Part shown: one piece after another, positions 7,240 through 15,747 of the stretch
Position numbering within the stretch: position 1 is the first letter of the stretch
Layout of the letters: every line of letters starts with the position of its first letter
From: Desulfovibrio desulfuricans
GTDB taxonomy: Bacteria; Desulfobacterota; Desulfovibrionia; Desulfovibrionales; Desulfovibrionaceae
Length of the DNA stretch: 34,195 nucleotides
Assembly (NCBI RefSeq): GCF_024460775.1
Contig: NZ_JANFYZ010000021.1
Location: 1-34,195, forward strand
Reading direction: 5' to 3'
Position numbers and translations under genes: made by a program
Notes under the pieces: model-generated
Database searches by the model: none
Seen by the model: the letters and a program-made list of their open reading frames with translations, nothing else
What the model was told of the DNA's origin: nothing

Positions 7240-8373
7240 ATGTCCGAGATCAGTGTGCGCCAGGAAATTATGGCCCTCAAGGCCTATGTTCCCGGTCTTT
7301 CCATTGCCGAAATCCAGGATAAGTACAACCTGCCCCAGGTTATCAAGATGGCCAGCAACGAAAACCCGCTGGGCATGCCCCCTCTGGCCCGCGAAGCTGT
7401 GGAACGCCACGCCGCCGGGGCCTTCCGCTATCCGCAGGGCGGCAATCCGCGACTGGCAAAGGCGCTGGGCCAGCGACACGGCGTTGACGAGCACCGTGTG
7501 GTTGTGGGCAATGGTTCGGACGAAATCATTGACCTGCTTATCCGCATTCTGGCGATACCCGGCGCGCACAACATTGTGTGCTTCAACCCCTGTTTCAGCA
7601 TTTACCCCATTCAGGGGCGTATTTGCGGCGTAGAAATCCGGCGGCAGCCTCTTGAGGAAGACTTTTCCTTCAACTTTGCCGCCCTGCTGGAACTGGTGGA
7701 CGCCAACACGCGCATTGTTTTTGTGACCACGCCCGACAATCCCTCGGGCTTTTGCCCCCCGCGTGCTGCCGTGGAGGCCCTTGCGCGCGATCTGGCGCAG
7801 AAGGCCCCCGACTGCCTGCTGGTGGTGGACGAAGCCTACGTGGATTTTGCCGAGGATGAAAAAGCCGCATCCCTGCTGGCGAGCGGCATCATGCCCCATA
7901 ACACGGCCTTCATGCGTACGTTTTCCAAAAGCTTCGGGCTTGCGGGCATGCGGGTGGGCTACGGTATTTTGCCTGACCACCTGGCGGATTTTGTCTGGCG
8001 CGCGCGCCTGCCCTTCTCTGTCAACATTCTGGCAGAAGAAGCGGCTCTGGCGGCACTGGCCGATGATACTTTTTACAACGCCACGCAGGATGCCGTGCGC
8101 ACAGGCCGTAAAGAACTGTTTACGGGCCTGACCGCTCTGGGCTGCAAAGTGTGGCCAAGCGAAGCGAACTTTTTGATGTTCGGCATGCCCGAGGGCGCGC
8201 CCACCGCTGCCGAATGCTTTGAAACCCTGCTCGCGCGCGGCATCATCATCCGCCCGCTCAAGAGCTACAGTTTGCCGGATCTGCTGCGCGTCAGCATTGG
8301 CAACCAGCAGGAAAACCTCGCATTCCTTTCCGCCATGGCAGATATTATTGCCCGCAAAGGGGAAAAGGCATGA
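7240..8373 (+). CDS. hisC: Histidinol-phosphate aminotransferase
   Basis: This 377-residue PLP-dependent fold-type I aminotransferase converts imidazole-acetol phosphate plus glutamate to histidinol phosphate in histidine biosynthesis. The N-terminal substrate region contains MASNENPLG (37-45). PDNPSG is at 165-170 and DEAYVDF at 197-203. The PLP lysine is K230 in the FSKSFGLAGMRVGY motif. Length is typical of HisC. GGAG precedes the ATG by 6-7 nt. The stop codon overlaps the start of cmk (ATGA), so the two are translationally coupled. HisC-like enzymes of this subgroup sometimes act on aromatic amino acids instead, and no other his genes are nearby, so exact substrate use is slightly uncertain. 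Confidence 0.92.
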   Translation: MSEISVRQEIMALKAYVPGLSIAEIQDKYNLPQVIKMASNENPLGMPPLAREAVERHAAGAFRYPQGGNPRLAKALGQRHGVDEHRVVVGNGSDEIIDLLIRILAIPGAHNIVCFNPCFSIYPIQGRICGVEIRRQPLEEDFSFNFAALLELVDANTRIVFVTTPDNPSGFCPPRAAVEALARDLAQKAPDCLLVVDEAYVDFAEDEKAASLLASGIMPHNTAFMRTFSKSFGLAGMRVGYGILPDHLADFVWRARLPFSVNILAEEAALAALADDTFYNATQDAVRTGRKELFTGLTALGCKVWPSEANFLMFGMPEGAPTAAECFETLLARGIIIRPLKSYSLPDLLRVSIGNQQENLAFLSAMADIIARKGEKA

Positions 8374-9065
8374 GTGCGCGGCTTCCTGTGGTGACGCTTG
8401 ACGGCCCGGCAGGTGTGGGCAAAACCACGCTGGCCCGGCGTGTGGCCGAAGGGCTTGGCCTTTCCTACCTTGATACCGGGGCCATGTTCCGCTGTATGGC
8501 GCTCAAGCTGGGCGCCGGGGCGGAAACATTGCCGGAAGAAGAACTGCGCACCCGCTGCGCGGAGTGGACGTTCACCCTTTCGGGTCTTGGACAGCAGTCC
8601 ACCCTGTTCTGCAACGGCGTGGCCGTGCGGGGCGAGGTACGCACCGAGGCCGTGGGCATGCTGGCGGCCCGCATAGCCACCGTGCCTGTGGTGCGTGAAA
8701 TCCTGCGCGCCACCCAGCGCGCCATTGGCGAGCAGTACCCGCTGGTGGCAGAAGGACGCGACATGGGAACCGTGGTCTTTCCCGATGCGCGCTTCAAGTT
8801 TTTTCTGGATGCAGCGCCCGAGGTACGCGCCTCGCGCCGTCTGCACGACCTTGAATCCAGCGGGCAGAAGGCGGACCTCGCCACCCTGACCGAACAGATC
8901 CGCCAGCGCGACGCCCTTGACCGCAACCGCGCCGTGGCCCCCCTGCGCCCCGCGCAGGATTCGCTGATTGTGGACACGTCCCACCTTGACATTGAAGGGG
9001 TGCTTGGCGTCATCCTGCACCACATCAACGTGCATGGCGGTACGCAGAGCCTTCGCTCCGCCTGA
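8370..9065 (+). CDS. cmk: (d)CMP kinase
   Basis: Cytidylate kinase phosphorylates CMP and dCMP to their diphosphates in the cytosol. The 231-residue protein has the P-loop GPAGVGKT (12-19), the DTGAMFR substrate motif (about 36-42), the EGRDMGTVVFPDA motif near residue 130 and the RQRDALDRNRAVAPL lid/CMP-binding region near 180-195, all diagnostic of Cmk. Its ATG overlaps the hisC TGA by four bases, indicating coupled translation. A strong terminator follows 36 nt after the stop codon, closing a two-gene hisC-cmk unit. Confidence 0.95.
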   Translation: MSARLPVVTLDGPAGVGKTTLARRVAEGLGLSYLDTGAMFRCMALKLGAGAETLPEEELRTRCAEWTFTLSGLGQQSTLFCNGVAVRGEVRTEAVGMLAARIATVPVVREILRATQRAIGEQYPLVAEGRDMGTVVFPDARFKFFLDAAPEVRASRRLHDLESSGQKADLATLTEQIRQRDALDRNRAVAPLRPAQDSLIVDTSHLDIEGVLGVILHHINVHGGTQSLRSA

Positions 9066-9101
9066 CGCGCACAGTAATCCGCACACAAATTCGCACCCTT
9101 A

Positions 9102-9137
9102 AAGGCCGAACCGTTTCATGGTTCGGCCTTCTTTTGT
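9102..9137 (+). terminator. Intrinsic terminator after cmk
   Basis: An 11-bp perfect stem (AAGGCCGAACC 9102-9112 with 9120-9130) with a 7-nt loop is followed by CTTTTGTT. Confidence 0.85.
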
Positions 9138-9316
9138 TCCCCCTTGGCTGCCCGAAAAACACAGCGGCAAGAATTGCCCAACCAGGAAAATCCTGCCTGT
9201 GCGGCCCCCCTGAGCGCCAAGGCTTTGGCGCTTTAAGCGGTGCCAAGCCGCCCCCCTGGCGTATATTTTGCACAAACTGCAAATCACCACACTGTATTTA
9301 TTGCACTCTTTTACTA

Positions 9317-9333
9317 TTGGCACGTTCAGTGCA
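9317..9333 (+). promoter_or_regulatory. Sigma-54-type promoter for the TPR gene
   Basis: TTGGCACG-TTCA-GTGCA has a perfect -24 element, the invariant GG (9319-9320) and GC (9331-9332) exactly 12 bp apart, and a one-base deviation in the -12 element. The predicted start near 9344 is about 58 nt before the ATG at 9402. The intergenic sequence just upstream (about 9240-9316) is AT-rich, as expected for an activator-dependent promoter. Confidence 0.75.
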
Positions 9334-9401
9334 TATAAAAAAGCAAGTCAGTGGCGCATAAAGCGCCCGACCACAAACCAGCCTCAGTTGGGGAGGATAC
9401 C

Positions 9402-9965
9402 ATGAGCAATCAACTGGATTACGAAATCAATAAGGAATTGGGCGAGTGCTACCTTTTCATGGGTGACTTTGACAAGGCCGAGGAATACTACCGCAAGGCC
9501 GCAGGCAGCAACTCCCAGAGCGCGGCCCCCTTCCTGGGACTGGCCACCGTGGCCGTGCAGCGCTCTGATCTGGACAAGGCTCTGATTCTGTACCAGAAGG
9601 CCGCTTCTGTGGAAGAAACCGACAAGGCGCTGTGCGGCATTGGCCTTGTGTACATGGAAAAGGGCGACCACCAGCAGGCCTTTGACTACTTTGCAGCCGC
9701 CCTGAAGAAATCCAGGGAAAACATTGTGGCTCTCAACTGCCTGGTGCGCGAATCTTATCAGCTTGGCTGCGTTGAAAACGCGCTGCCCTACCTGGAAGAC
9801 ACCCTGAGCTCCGGCGTGGAAGCCGAAGCCGTTCGCGTCACTCTGGCTGGCTGCATGATCTACCTTGGCCGCGCCGAAGAAGCCCGGCAGCACCTTGAAG
9901 CGGTGTTGGGCGCCAACCCCACCAACATCAATGCCAAGGAACTTTTCGACACCATGGCTGCCTAG
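9402..9965 (+). CDS. Tetratricopeptide repeat protein
   Basis: This 187-residue soluble protein is built almost wholly of TPR-like helix pairs. The clearest are ELGECYLFMGDFDKAEEYYRKA near the start, ALCGIGLVYMEKGDHQQAFDYF in the middle and a last one near CMIYLGRAEEARQHLEAVL. There is no signal peptide or membrane helix, so it is likely a cytosolic scaffold or adaptor that binds partner proteins. GGGAGGA precedes the ATG (MSNQLDYEINKEL) at good spacing; an earlier in-frame ATG at 9351 is rejected because it lacks a ribosome site. It sits alone between a sigma-54-type promoter and a strong terminator. Sigma-54 control may point to motility or nitrogen/stress response, but no partner is identifiable. 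Confidence 0.88.
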   Translation: MSNQLDYEINKELGECYLFMGDFDKAEEYYRKAAGSNSQSAAPFLGLATVAVQRSDLDKALILYQKAASVEETDKALCGIGLVYMEKGDHQQAFDYFAAALKKSRENIVALNCLVRESYQLGCVENALPYLEDTLSSGVEAEAVRVTLAGCMIYLGRAEEARQHLEAVLGANPTNINAKELFDTMAA

Positions 9966-9992
9966 TCAGCCTGTACATACTCCCCTCCCCAC

Positions 9993-10036
9993 ATGATTTT
10001 CCGGCCCCTGGCGGGTGTCGGGGGCCGGAAAATCAT
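9993..10036. terminator. Strong hairpin after the TPR gene
   Basis: A perfect 16-bp stem (9993-10008 with 10021-10036, core TTTTCCGGCCCC) has a 12-nt loop. The stem carries A and T runs at its foot, so it could work in both directions. It starts 28 nt after the TPR stop. Confidence 0.75.
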
Positions 10037-10111
10037 TCCCTGAGGGAAGCCACGCGCCGCTGCCGCTATTGATCCGTTCTCCGGATCGGGCACGGCGGCA
10101 CGGAGCGCCGG

Positions 10112-10141
10112 AAAAACCCCTGATGTACGTCAGGGGTTTTT
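10112..10141. terminator. Bidirectional intrinsic terminator
   Basis: AAAAACCCCTGA (10112-10123) pairs perfectly with TCAGGGGTTTTT (10130-10141), giving T-runs on both strands. It separates the TPR gene from the convergent minus-strand gene ending at 10202. Confidence 0.85.
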
Positions 10142-10201
10142 GTGTTTGGGCGGCTTATTCCGCCCGCAAGTGGCTATATGGGCAGCGGAAGTTGCCGCTG
10201 T

Positions 10202-11041
10202 TCAGAGTTTGGCCCGAATTTCGTCGTAGCTTTCCCGCAGCTTCATAACCTGCGGGTCGTTAAGAACCTGTGCCCCGTCGCGCGCCACAGCGCACATGAA
10301 CAGCAGGGCCTCCTCCGCATCAGACATACTGTTGCAGACAATATCGTAATATTCCGTCTTGTTGGACGGATCAATCTTTCTGGCGCTCTCCGCCGCCTGA
10401 CGGAAAGTCTTGATAAACACCTCGCAGCGTTCGTGCCGAAACACTCTGCGGCCAAAAACCTGCAACAGGGGCGTTTCCGCCTGCACGCCCGCGAGCACGC
10501 CTTCCACCTCGCGCGCAAGGGCAGCCCCGGCCTCGGAGCTGCGGGCATTTAAAGCAGGTACATTGCACAGGCATTCACGCACAACCAGCCGCACGTCTGC
10601 TATGCTGAAACGGTGCTCGCGCGATTTTTTAAATTCGTCCATGAGCAGCAGAAACATGCGCTCACGGTGATAAAGTTGCGCAGCCTTTTTCTGCTTTTGC
10701 AGTTCCTTGCGCTGCTCGCGCATTTCATCGTTCTGCATTTTTATGGAAACAATGATGCCCGCAAACGCAAGCCCTGAAAACAGAGTGTTAAGCACCCCGA
10801 AGGAATCGCCAAATGTGCCGGACTTGCTGAAATCTTCCACTGACAAGTATAGACACAGGGCTGATGCGGCCCAGATAACTATCACAAGCAAGGCCGCTTT
10901 CCAGAACAGCGCCCATGTCACCCTGTCAGGAGAAGCCTCCGCGGTTGCGTGGGCGTGCGGGCCACCAGAAGCGGATGACATACCCGTATTCAAGAAGCTT
11001 CCGTTTTCGGCATCCTTAGCGCGCTGTGAGCGTGCCGCCAT
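10202..11041 (-). CDS. Two-TM protein resembling putative phage abortive-infection (putAbiC-like) proteins
   Basis: This is a 279-residue protein. A disordered N-terminus (1-42) leads into TM1 (about 45-65), then the conserved-looking SGTFGDSFGVLNTLFSGLAFAG with TM2 (about 82-101). A charged coiled-coil follows (about 103-125, EMREQRKELQKQKKAAQ), then a cytosolic helical domain. The GxFGDxFGxxNxLFSGLAFAGI pattern and the later FIKTFRQAAESARKID...EYYDIVCNSMSDAEEALLF layout resemble what I know of the putative phage abortive-infection (putAbiC-like) family. The match was made from memory, without a search. GGAGGA lies about 8 nt before the ATG at 11041. A longer frame reaching 11548 overlaps the divergent gene and has no ribosome site. 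It is a single gene with no toxin-antitoxin partner visible. Confidence 0.72.
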   Translation of the reverse strand: MAARSQRAKDAENGSFLNTGMSSASGGPHAHATAEASPDRVTWALFWKAALLVIVIWAASALCLYLSVEDFSKSGTFGDSFGVLNTLFSGLAFAGIIVSIKMQNDEMREQRKELQKQKKAAQLYHRERMFLLLMDEFKKSREHRFSIADVRLVVRECLCNVPALNARSSEAGAALAREVEGVLAGVQAETPLLQVFGRRVFRHERCEVFIKTFRQAAESARKIDPSNKTEYYDIVCNSMSDAEEALLFMCAVARDGAQVLNDPQVMKLRESYDEIRAKL

Positions 11042-11158
11042 ACAGTGTTCCTCCATTGCTTGCGCGGCGCAAAATCTGCCGCCTGGGCAGCATAACCTTT
11101 CAACGTTGCCCCCGCAAACAAGGCGTGCGGCAATGCCCCGGAGGCCCGTTGCAGGCTG

Positions 11159-11187
11159 TTGACGCGCCATGTTGCAGCAGATATGAG
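11159..11187 (+). promoter_or_regulatory. Candidate sigma-70 promoter for the DMT/TSUP pair
   Basis: TTGACG (11159-11164), a 17-bp spacer and TATGAG (11182-11187) give 5/6 and 4/6 matches to the -35 and -10 elements. It lies about 70 nt before the ATG at 11258. Confidence 0.4.
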
Positions 11188-11257
11188 ATTTGACGCTCTG
11201 TTCAACTTCTTCCGGCCTGCCAGGCATTTGTTCTTGCGACCGCCCGATGGATTTTCC

Positions 11258-11605
11258 ATGCAGATACCAATTCCCGTCAGCACCGTGGGCCTGCTGTTTT
11301 GCTCCAATCTTTTCATGACGTTTGCCTGGTACGGACACCTGCGCTACAGGAGTACAGCCCTGCCGCTGGTTATCATCACGAGCTGGGCCATCGCTTTTTT
11401 TGAATATGTTTTGCAAGTGCCCGCCAACAGGATAGGCTACGGATATTTTTCGGCGGCAGAACTGAAAACCATTCAGGAAGTCATCTCCCTGACTGTCTTC
11501 ATGGGCTTTTCCGCTTTTTGGCTGCACGAGCCTTTGCGTTGGAACCACCTTGTGGGTTTTGCGCTCATTGTGCTGGCAGCGTGGATTATCTTCAAGGAAT
11601 GGTAG
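11258..11605 (+). CDS. Small DMT-family membrane protein (DUF486)
   Basis: This 115-residue, very hydrophobic protein has four membrane segments (roughly residues 6-24, 30-50, 68-88 and 92-112). Motifs such as FMTFAWYGHLR, SWAIAFFEYVLQVPANRIGYG and the ending VLAAWIIFKEW mark it as a member of the DUF486 branch of the drug/metabolite transporter superfamily. Its length is typical of that family. Members are inner-membrane proteins of unknown substrate, probably dimers. The ATG is preceded only by a weak GATGGA. Its end overlaps the start of the following TauE/SafE-like gene by 7 bases, suggesting coupled translation. Confidence 0.85.
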   Translation: MQIPIPVSTVGLLFCSNLFMTFAWYGHLRYRSTALPLVIITSWAIAFFEYVLQVPANRIGYGYFSAAELKTIQEVISLTVFMGFSAFWLHEPLRWNHLVGFALIVLAAWIIFKEW

Positions 11606-12393
11606 ACAACGTGTTGGATTTCAGCCTGGTTACATACGCCGTTGGCATAGCCGCGGCATTCGGGGGCGGATTTATTGACTCCATCGCTGGCGGCGGCGGG
11701 CTTATTACCATGCCCGCCCTGCTGCTTTCCGGCGTACCGCCGCATCAGTCTTTGGGCGTCAACAAGGTCAGCGCCTGCCTTGGCACCACGGTTGCCCTTG
11801 GCAACTTTGCCCGCAGCAATCTGGTATTGTGGCGGGTAGCCCTGGCGGGCATTATTTTCTCGCTGGTTGGTTCGTGGGCCGGGTCACGGCTTGCCCTGCT
11901 GCTGGACGCGGCTGTTCTTGGCAAGGTGCTGGTGGCCTTGCTGCCCATAGGCATGTGCGCAACCCTGCTGCCCAAGAAAGAACACAAGCAGACGCCACTG
12001 CCGCACTCCGGCCCCCACTTCTGGATTCCCGTGGCCTTTGTATGCCTTCTCATTGGCGGCTATGACGGATTTTTCGGCCCAGGCACCGGGAGTTTTCTTA
12101 TCCTGGCCTTTCACTGGATTCTGCGCATGGGGTTGATGGAAGCCTCCGCAACCTCCAAGGTGCTCAACCTTGCCTCAAACTTTGCCGGAGCCGTGGTTTT
12201 CATCGTCAACGGCGTGGTGGTGTGGAGTCTGGCCCTGCCAATGGCCGCGGCCTGCTGCCTGGGCAACTGGATGGGAAGCCGCCTGGCTATTCGCGTAGGG
12301 CCTGCGGCTGTGCGCCGCTTTTTGACCATTTCGCTCAGCCTCCTGCTGCTGACCCTTGTATGGCAGTATTTTCTGGCTCCGAGCACGCACTAG
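11599..12393 (+). CDS. TSUP-family (TauE/SafE) membrane transporter
   Basis: This 264-residue inner-membrane protein has about eight hydrophobic segments. The N-terminal GGFIDSIAGGGGLITMPALL and the second-half GGYDGFFGPGTGSFLILAF are the paired repeats typical of the TSUP family (sulfite exporter TauE/SafE, YfcA type). Family members move sulfite, sulfoacetate, thiosulfate or other small anions. In a presumed sulfate reducer a sulfur-anion substrate is attractive but unproven. The start overlaps the DMT gene by 7 bases (ATG 11599). GTG at 11611 is an alternative start, with AAGGA 12 nt upstream. A 15-bp hairpin follows the stop. Confidence 0.88.
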   Translation: MVDNVLDFSLVTYAVGIAAAFGGGFIDSIAGGGGLITMPALLLSGVPPHQSLGVNKVSACLGTTVALGNFARSNLVLWRVALAGIIFSLVGSWAGSRLALLLDAAVLGKVLVALLPIGMCATLLPKKEHKQTPLPHSGPHFWIPVAFVCLLIGGYDGFFGPGTGSFLILAFHWILRMGLMEASATSKVLNLASNFAGAVVFIVNGVVVWSLALPMAAACCLGNWMGSRLAIRVGPAAVRRFLTISLSLLLLTLVWQYFLAPSTH

Positions 12394-12420
12394 TAAACCA
12401 ACAGATCGACAGTCCAACGC

Positions 12421-12455
12421 AAGCGGCCCCGGAATATCGCATTCCGGGGCTGCTT
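12421..12455. terminator. Hairpin between convergent genes
   Basis: AAGCGGCCCCGGAAT (12421-12435) pairs with 12441-12455 over 15 bp including one G-T pair, with a 5-nt loop. There is no long T-run on either strand. Its position between the TSUP gene and the minus-strand chemoreceptor suggests a shared terminator. Confidence 0.6.
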
Positions 12456-12476
12456 GCCATTGAACTGTGTGCAGAG

Positions 12477-14567
12477 CTAGCCGCGCTTCATCTCGCTGAT
12501 AAGTTCACTCATGCGCTCGGCCTGGCGGGCAAGCTCGCTCACGGCCCGGGAAGCTTCGCCCATGGCCTGCGCGGTCTGGCTGGACATCTCGTTGACGCTG
12601 ACAATGGACTGGTTGATCTCGTCGCTGGTGGCGGACTGCTGCTCGCTGGCCGTGGCAATGGCGCTCACCTGATCTGCCGATTCCTCGACCTTGGTCACAA
12701 TTCCCTGCAAGGCTTCGCCGGACTGTTTTGCAAGCTCGGCGGCCTTTTCCACCTCTGCCAGAGCCTTGTCCATGGCGGCAACGCTCTGCCCTGCGCTGCC
12801 CTGAATGGCAGAAATGGCATTGCCCACATCATTGGTGGAGGCCATGGTTTTTTCTGCCAGCTTGCGCACTTCATCGGCCACCACGGCAAAACCGCGCCCG
12901 GCCTCGCCCGCGCGGGCGGCCTCAATGGCGGCATTGAGCGCCAGCAGATTGGTCTGGTCGGCGATGTCCGAGATCACGTTCATAATCTGGGTGATTGCCT
13001 GGGCATGCTGGTTCAGCGTGGTCATGTCGCCCTTGAGCGCCAGCGAAACCTTGTGCACCTGCCCTATGCTCTGCAAGGCGTTTTCCACAATATTCGCACC
13101 GCTTTCGGCATTGGCCCGCGTTTCCGCAGACACAGCCGAAGCCGCGGAAGCATTACGGGCAACTTCCTGCACGGTGGCGTTCATTTCATTCATGGCCGTG
13201 GCGGCCTCGGCCAGGCGCTGTGCGGATTCTACGGCGCTCTTGTCCGACTGCTCGATCTGTGCGGAAAGTTCTGTGGAAGCGGCGGAAATAACGCTCACCA
13301 CTTCTTCCAGTTGCCCTGCTGCCGTCAGCATGCCCTCGCGCTTGGCGCTCTCGGCCTGACGCGCAGCTTCTTCGGCTCTGGCTGTGGCTTTTTCCGCCTC
13401 TTCCGTAGCGTGCTGCGCGGCCTGGGTTTTATGTTCACTTTCGCTCAAAAGGTGCCGGATGCTTTGCACCATGCGCCGCATGCCCGCCGCAAGCGTGCTG
13501 AATTCGTCACCGCGCTTTTCAGCGGCATCAAAAAGAGCGCGTTCTTTGTCGTTGGTTTCAAGACGACCACCGGCAACGGCTTCGGCAACGCCCGAAATAC
13601 CGCCCACCATACGCACAATGCCCCGGGCCGAGAAAAAGATCATGGTTCCGACTATCAGCGCACAGGCCAGAGTAAGCAGGCTGGCGTTGGTCAGCAGGTC
13701 GCTGATGGGTTTGAAGATTTCGCCACGGTCAAATTCCACGCACAAAATCCAGCCTTCGTGCGGCAGCGGCTTATAGTACAGCCCTTTTTCACCCTTGCCA
13801 TTGTCAAAGCGGGTACGCCCTTCCTTTTGCTGCAACAGGGCCGCCACATGGGACACCTTGCTGTCATTGCGCCCGAGAACAGCTCCATCCGGGTTCAGAA
13901 CCATACGCCCCTGAAGGTCGTAGGCATAGACCATGCCCTTCTGGCCGATCTTGATTTTATCAGTGGTATTTTTGCCCAGAATTTTATTGTCGATTGCCGC
14001 TGCCAGCACGGCCATGTTTTTGCCGTCCAGCTTGAGCGGCATGGCAAGCACGGTGTACACCTCGCCAGTGGTGGCATCTACCATGCCAACGACACTGGGC
14101 TGGCCATTCTTGCTCTTTGCAAAGTATTCCCTGTCAGAAAAATTGGCGCCGACGAACTTGTTCTTCCCCTGTTGCTTATCAACGCGGTACCCAAGCACGG
14201 TGCCGTCCATGGCAATGATTGCGGCGGAAGAAACCATGTCGTTATTGGTCACAAAAGAATCAAGAGCCTGGTCTGCCCGCGTAAACAGGGCTCCCTCAAA
14301 GGCATCCGATTTGTTGCGGGAGTAGGCTTCCACCTGATCCTTGATGCGCTGGTTCTCGGTCATGGTTTGCAGGCCCTGTTCTATCCCGGAAAACACCGCG
14401 TCAAGCCCTATGCTCTGGCACTCAAGCAGGGCATTCATATCTGTGGCAATCTGCTCTCGCAGGATTTCTTCTGACATCTTGTAGCAAACCCCTGCCACAA
14501 GCATCAGCCCCACTATTGCCGGAGTGAGGATGGAAATTCCCATTTTCGCAAGTAATCCGAGTTTCAT
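12477..14567 (-). CDS. Methyl-accepting chemotaxis protein with periplasmic Cache domain
   Basis: This 696-residue chemoreceptor has TM1 at about 8-28. A periplasmic dCache-type domain (about 33-285) contains [13 protein letters not shown] (about 144-156), a Cache ligand-pocket signature. TM2 is at about 295-315, then HAMP (about 316-368), a coiled coil and the methyl-accepting signalling domain. The hairpin tip holds the invariant [42 protein letters not shown] signature (about 532-573). It ends in MKRG, with no CheR/CheB pentapeptide. AGGGG precedes the ATG. A near relative lies at 20049-22142 in the opposite orientation; the signalling halves are very alike while the Cache domains differ, implying the same signalling pathway but different ligands. 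Confidence 0.94.
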   Translation of the reverse strand: MKLGLLAKMGISILTPAIVGLMLVAGVCYKMSEEILREQIATDMNALLECQSIGLDAVFSGIEQGLQTMTENQRIKDQVEAYSRNKSDAFEGALFTRADQALDSFVTNNDMVSSAAIIAMDGTVLGYRVDKQQGKNKFVGANFSDREYFAKSKNGQPSVVGMVDATTGEVYTVLAMPLKLDGKNMAVLAAAIDNKILGKNTTDKIKIGQKGMVYAYDLQGRMVLNPDGAVLGRNDSKVSHVAALLQQKEGRTRFDNGKGEKGLYYKPLPHEGWILCVEFDRGEIFKPISDLLTNASLLTLACALIVGTMIFFSARGIVRMVGGISGVAEAVAGGRLETNDKERALFDAAEKRGDEFSTLAAGMRRMVQSIRHLLSESEHKTQAAQHATEEAEKATARAEEAARQAESAKREGMLTAAGQLEEVVSVISAASTELSAQIEQSDKSAVESAQRLAEAATAMNEMNATVQEVARNASAASAVSAETRANAESGANIVENALQSIGQVHKVSLALKGDMTTLNQHAQAITQIMNVISDIADQTNLLALNAAIEAARAGEAGRGFAVVADEVRKLAEKTMASTNDVGNAISAIQGSAGQSVAAMDKALAEVEKAAELAKQSGEALQGIVTKVEESADQVSAIATASEQQSATSDEINQSIVSVNEMSSQTAQAMGEASRAVSELARQAERMSELISEMKRG

Positions 14568-14918
14568 CACTACCCCTTTTGCGTTGCGTCTACGCACTGA
14601 ATGACCGAAAGGCTAATTACCATGTGAAAAATTAAACTACCCCTGAAATCCTGTAAGGCAGGTCTTTTCCAGTGTACTTATCGGACAAAACGTGACTTTC
14701 AATATATCAATTATACTTATTTTCACAAGAAATCTCTACGAGCGTGATAGGGATTTTTACGCTGCCATTTCGCGCTGATAACTATCAATCTCATTAGGAC
14801 GGAGAAGGCGTGAATATCTAATACTCGATAGCAGCAACTACTTGCGATAAGCGAAGCATGGCAGAGCAACACTGAATTGCGGTGGGGGCCTACTGGCGGG
14901 ATAATGGGATCAGCCTTA
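14568..14918. other. Intergenic region upstream of chemoreceptor 1
   Basis: This is about 350 bp without a gene, AT-rich at 14600-14780. On the minus strand TCCGATAA (14685-14678) resembles a sigma-28 -10 element and would suit a chemoreceptor promoter, but the -35 position reads TATT rather than TAAA, so it is only a weak candidate. No terminator, repeat or small gene is evident. Confidence 0.4.
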
Positions 14919-15563
14919 TCAGCGCCTTGAGGCCGCCGGATCGGAAAGATCAGGCAAAGCCCCGCCCGCTATGGCCCACAGATACAGGCTTGCGGCCGAA
15001 CCATAAGGACTGTAGCGCCGGCGATAGATTTCAAAGCGGTCGCGGCTGACTTCCCGGTGCCGATAGAGCATGCGCAAGCCCCGCAGAATGGCTAGGTCGC
15101 CAAAACTGAGAACATCAGGCCGCTGGAGTGAAAACAGCATGAGCATTTCCGCTGTCCAAACGCCAACCCCGTCCAGCGCGCACAGGGTGGCGCAGAGGCT
15201 GGCATCGTCCATGAGCCTCAGGGCCTCCACATCCAGCTCTCCCAGCAGTACCTTGCGCGCGGCTGCCTTCATATACGCAACCTTGCGGAAGGATAGCCCC
15301 ACTCCCTGCAACGTGGCAGTTTCAGCGCCTTCTATGGTTTCAGGCGTCACTTCGCCAAGGGCAAGCACAAGCCGCGCCCACACGGTCTGCTGCGCCTTGG
15401 TGGCAATCTGCTGCCCGACTATGGAGTGCATGAGCGCGTCAAAGAGGTCTGGCCGCACCTCCCGCTGTATGGGGCCTATGCGTTCCATGGCTGAGGCCAG
15501 ACGTTTGTCTTTGCGGGAGAGAAAGTCGATTTCTTTTTGGCCGTAGATAAAATACTGGGGCAT
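14919..15563 (-). CDS. DNA-3-methyladenine glycosylase, AlkA-like HhH-GPD
   Basis: This 214-residue protein has the helix-hairpin-helix plus catalytic Asp layout of the AlkA/endonuclease III superfamily. It starts MPQYFIYGQKEIDFL. The family motif HSIVGQQIATKAQQTVWARL lies near residues 46-65. The hairpin is LDGVGVWTAEMLMLFSL, followed by LSFGDLAILRGLRMLY, whose Asp fits the catalytic residue. It excises alkylated bases such as 3-methyladenine from DNA. There is no Fe-S cysteine cluster at the C-terminus, so it is not an Nth/MutY type. A short AGGA precedes the ATG; a longer frame to 15689 overlaps a terminator hairpin and is rejected. It stands alone on the minus strand. Confidence 0.87.
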   Translation of the reverse strand: MPQYFIYGQKEIDFLSRKDKRLASAMERIGPIQREVRPDLFDALMHSIVGQQIATKAQQTVWARLVLALGEVTPETIEGAETATLQGVGLSFRKVAYMKAAARKVLLGELDVEALRLMDDASLCATLCALDGVGVWTAEMLMLFSLQRPDVLSFGDLAILRGLRMLYRHREVSRDRFEIYRRRYSPYGSAASLYLWAIAGGALPDLSDPAASRR

Positions 15564-15667
15564 TATTTTAGTCCTGCACAAAGGTTGCGGTGTCTGATAG
15601 TACAGCATGCCAGCCTCCTGGCGCAAATACAAAAATTCCTGAAGGAACCATGGCGGCAGGCGGCCAT

Positions 15668-15703
15668 AAAAAACGGCGCGGAATCTCAAGGATGCCGCGC
15701 CGT
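15668..15703 (-). terminator. Intrinsic terminator of the UPF0210/ACT unit
   Basis: On the minus strand, ACGGCGCGG (15703-15695) pairs perfectly with CCGCGCCGT (15681-15673) around a 13-nt loop, followed by a run of six T (15673-15668). It begins 45 nt after the UPF0210 stop. Confidence 0.88.
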
Positions 15704-15747
15704 GAAGGGATTATATCAGCTTTTAAAGCAGATAAAACTTAACCAGC

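Noticed and set aside
6460..7980. 506-codon minus-strand frame across the stress-protein gene and hisC
   Set aside because: It overlaps two clear genes on the opposite strand, crosses the intergenic hairpin and shows no domain.
12222..14474. 750-codon open frame antisense to chemoreceptor 1
   Set aside because: It is the shadow of a well-supported chemoreceptor on the other strand. A similar antisense frame appears opposite the second chemoreceptor.
14678..14704. Sigma-28-like promoter upstream of chemoreceptor 1 on the minus strand
   Set aside because: The -10-like TCCGATAA is good, but the -35 at the required spacing (TATT) does not match.
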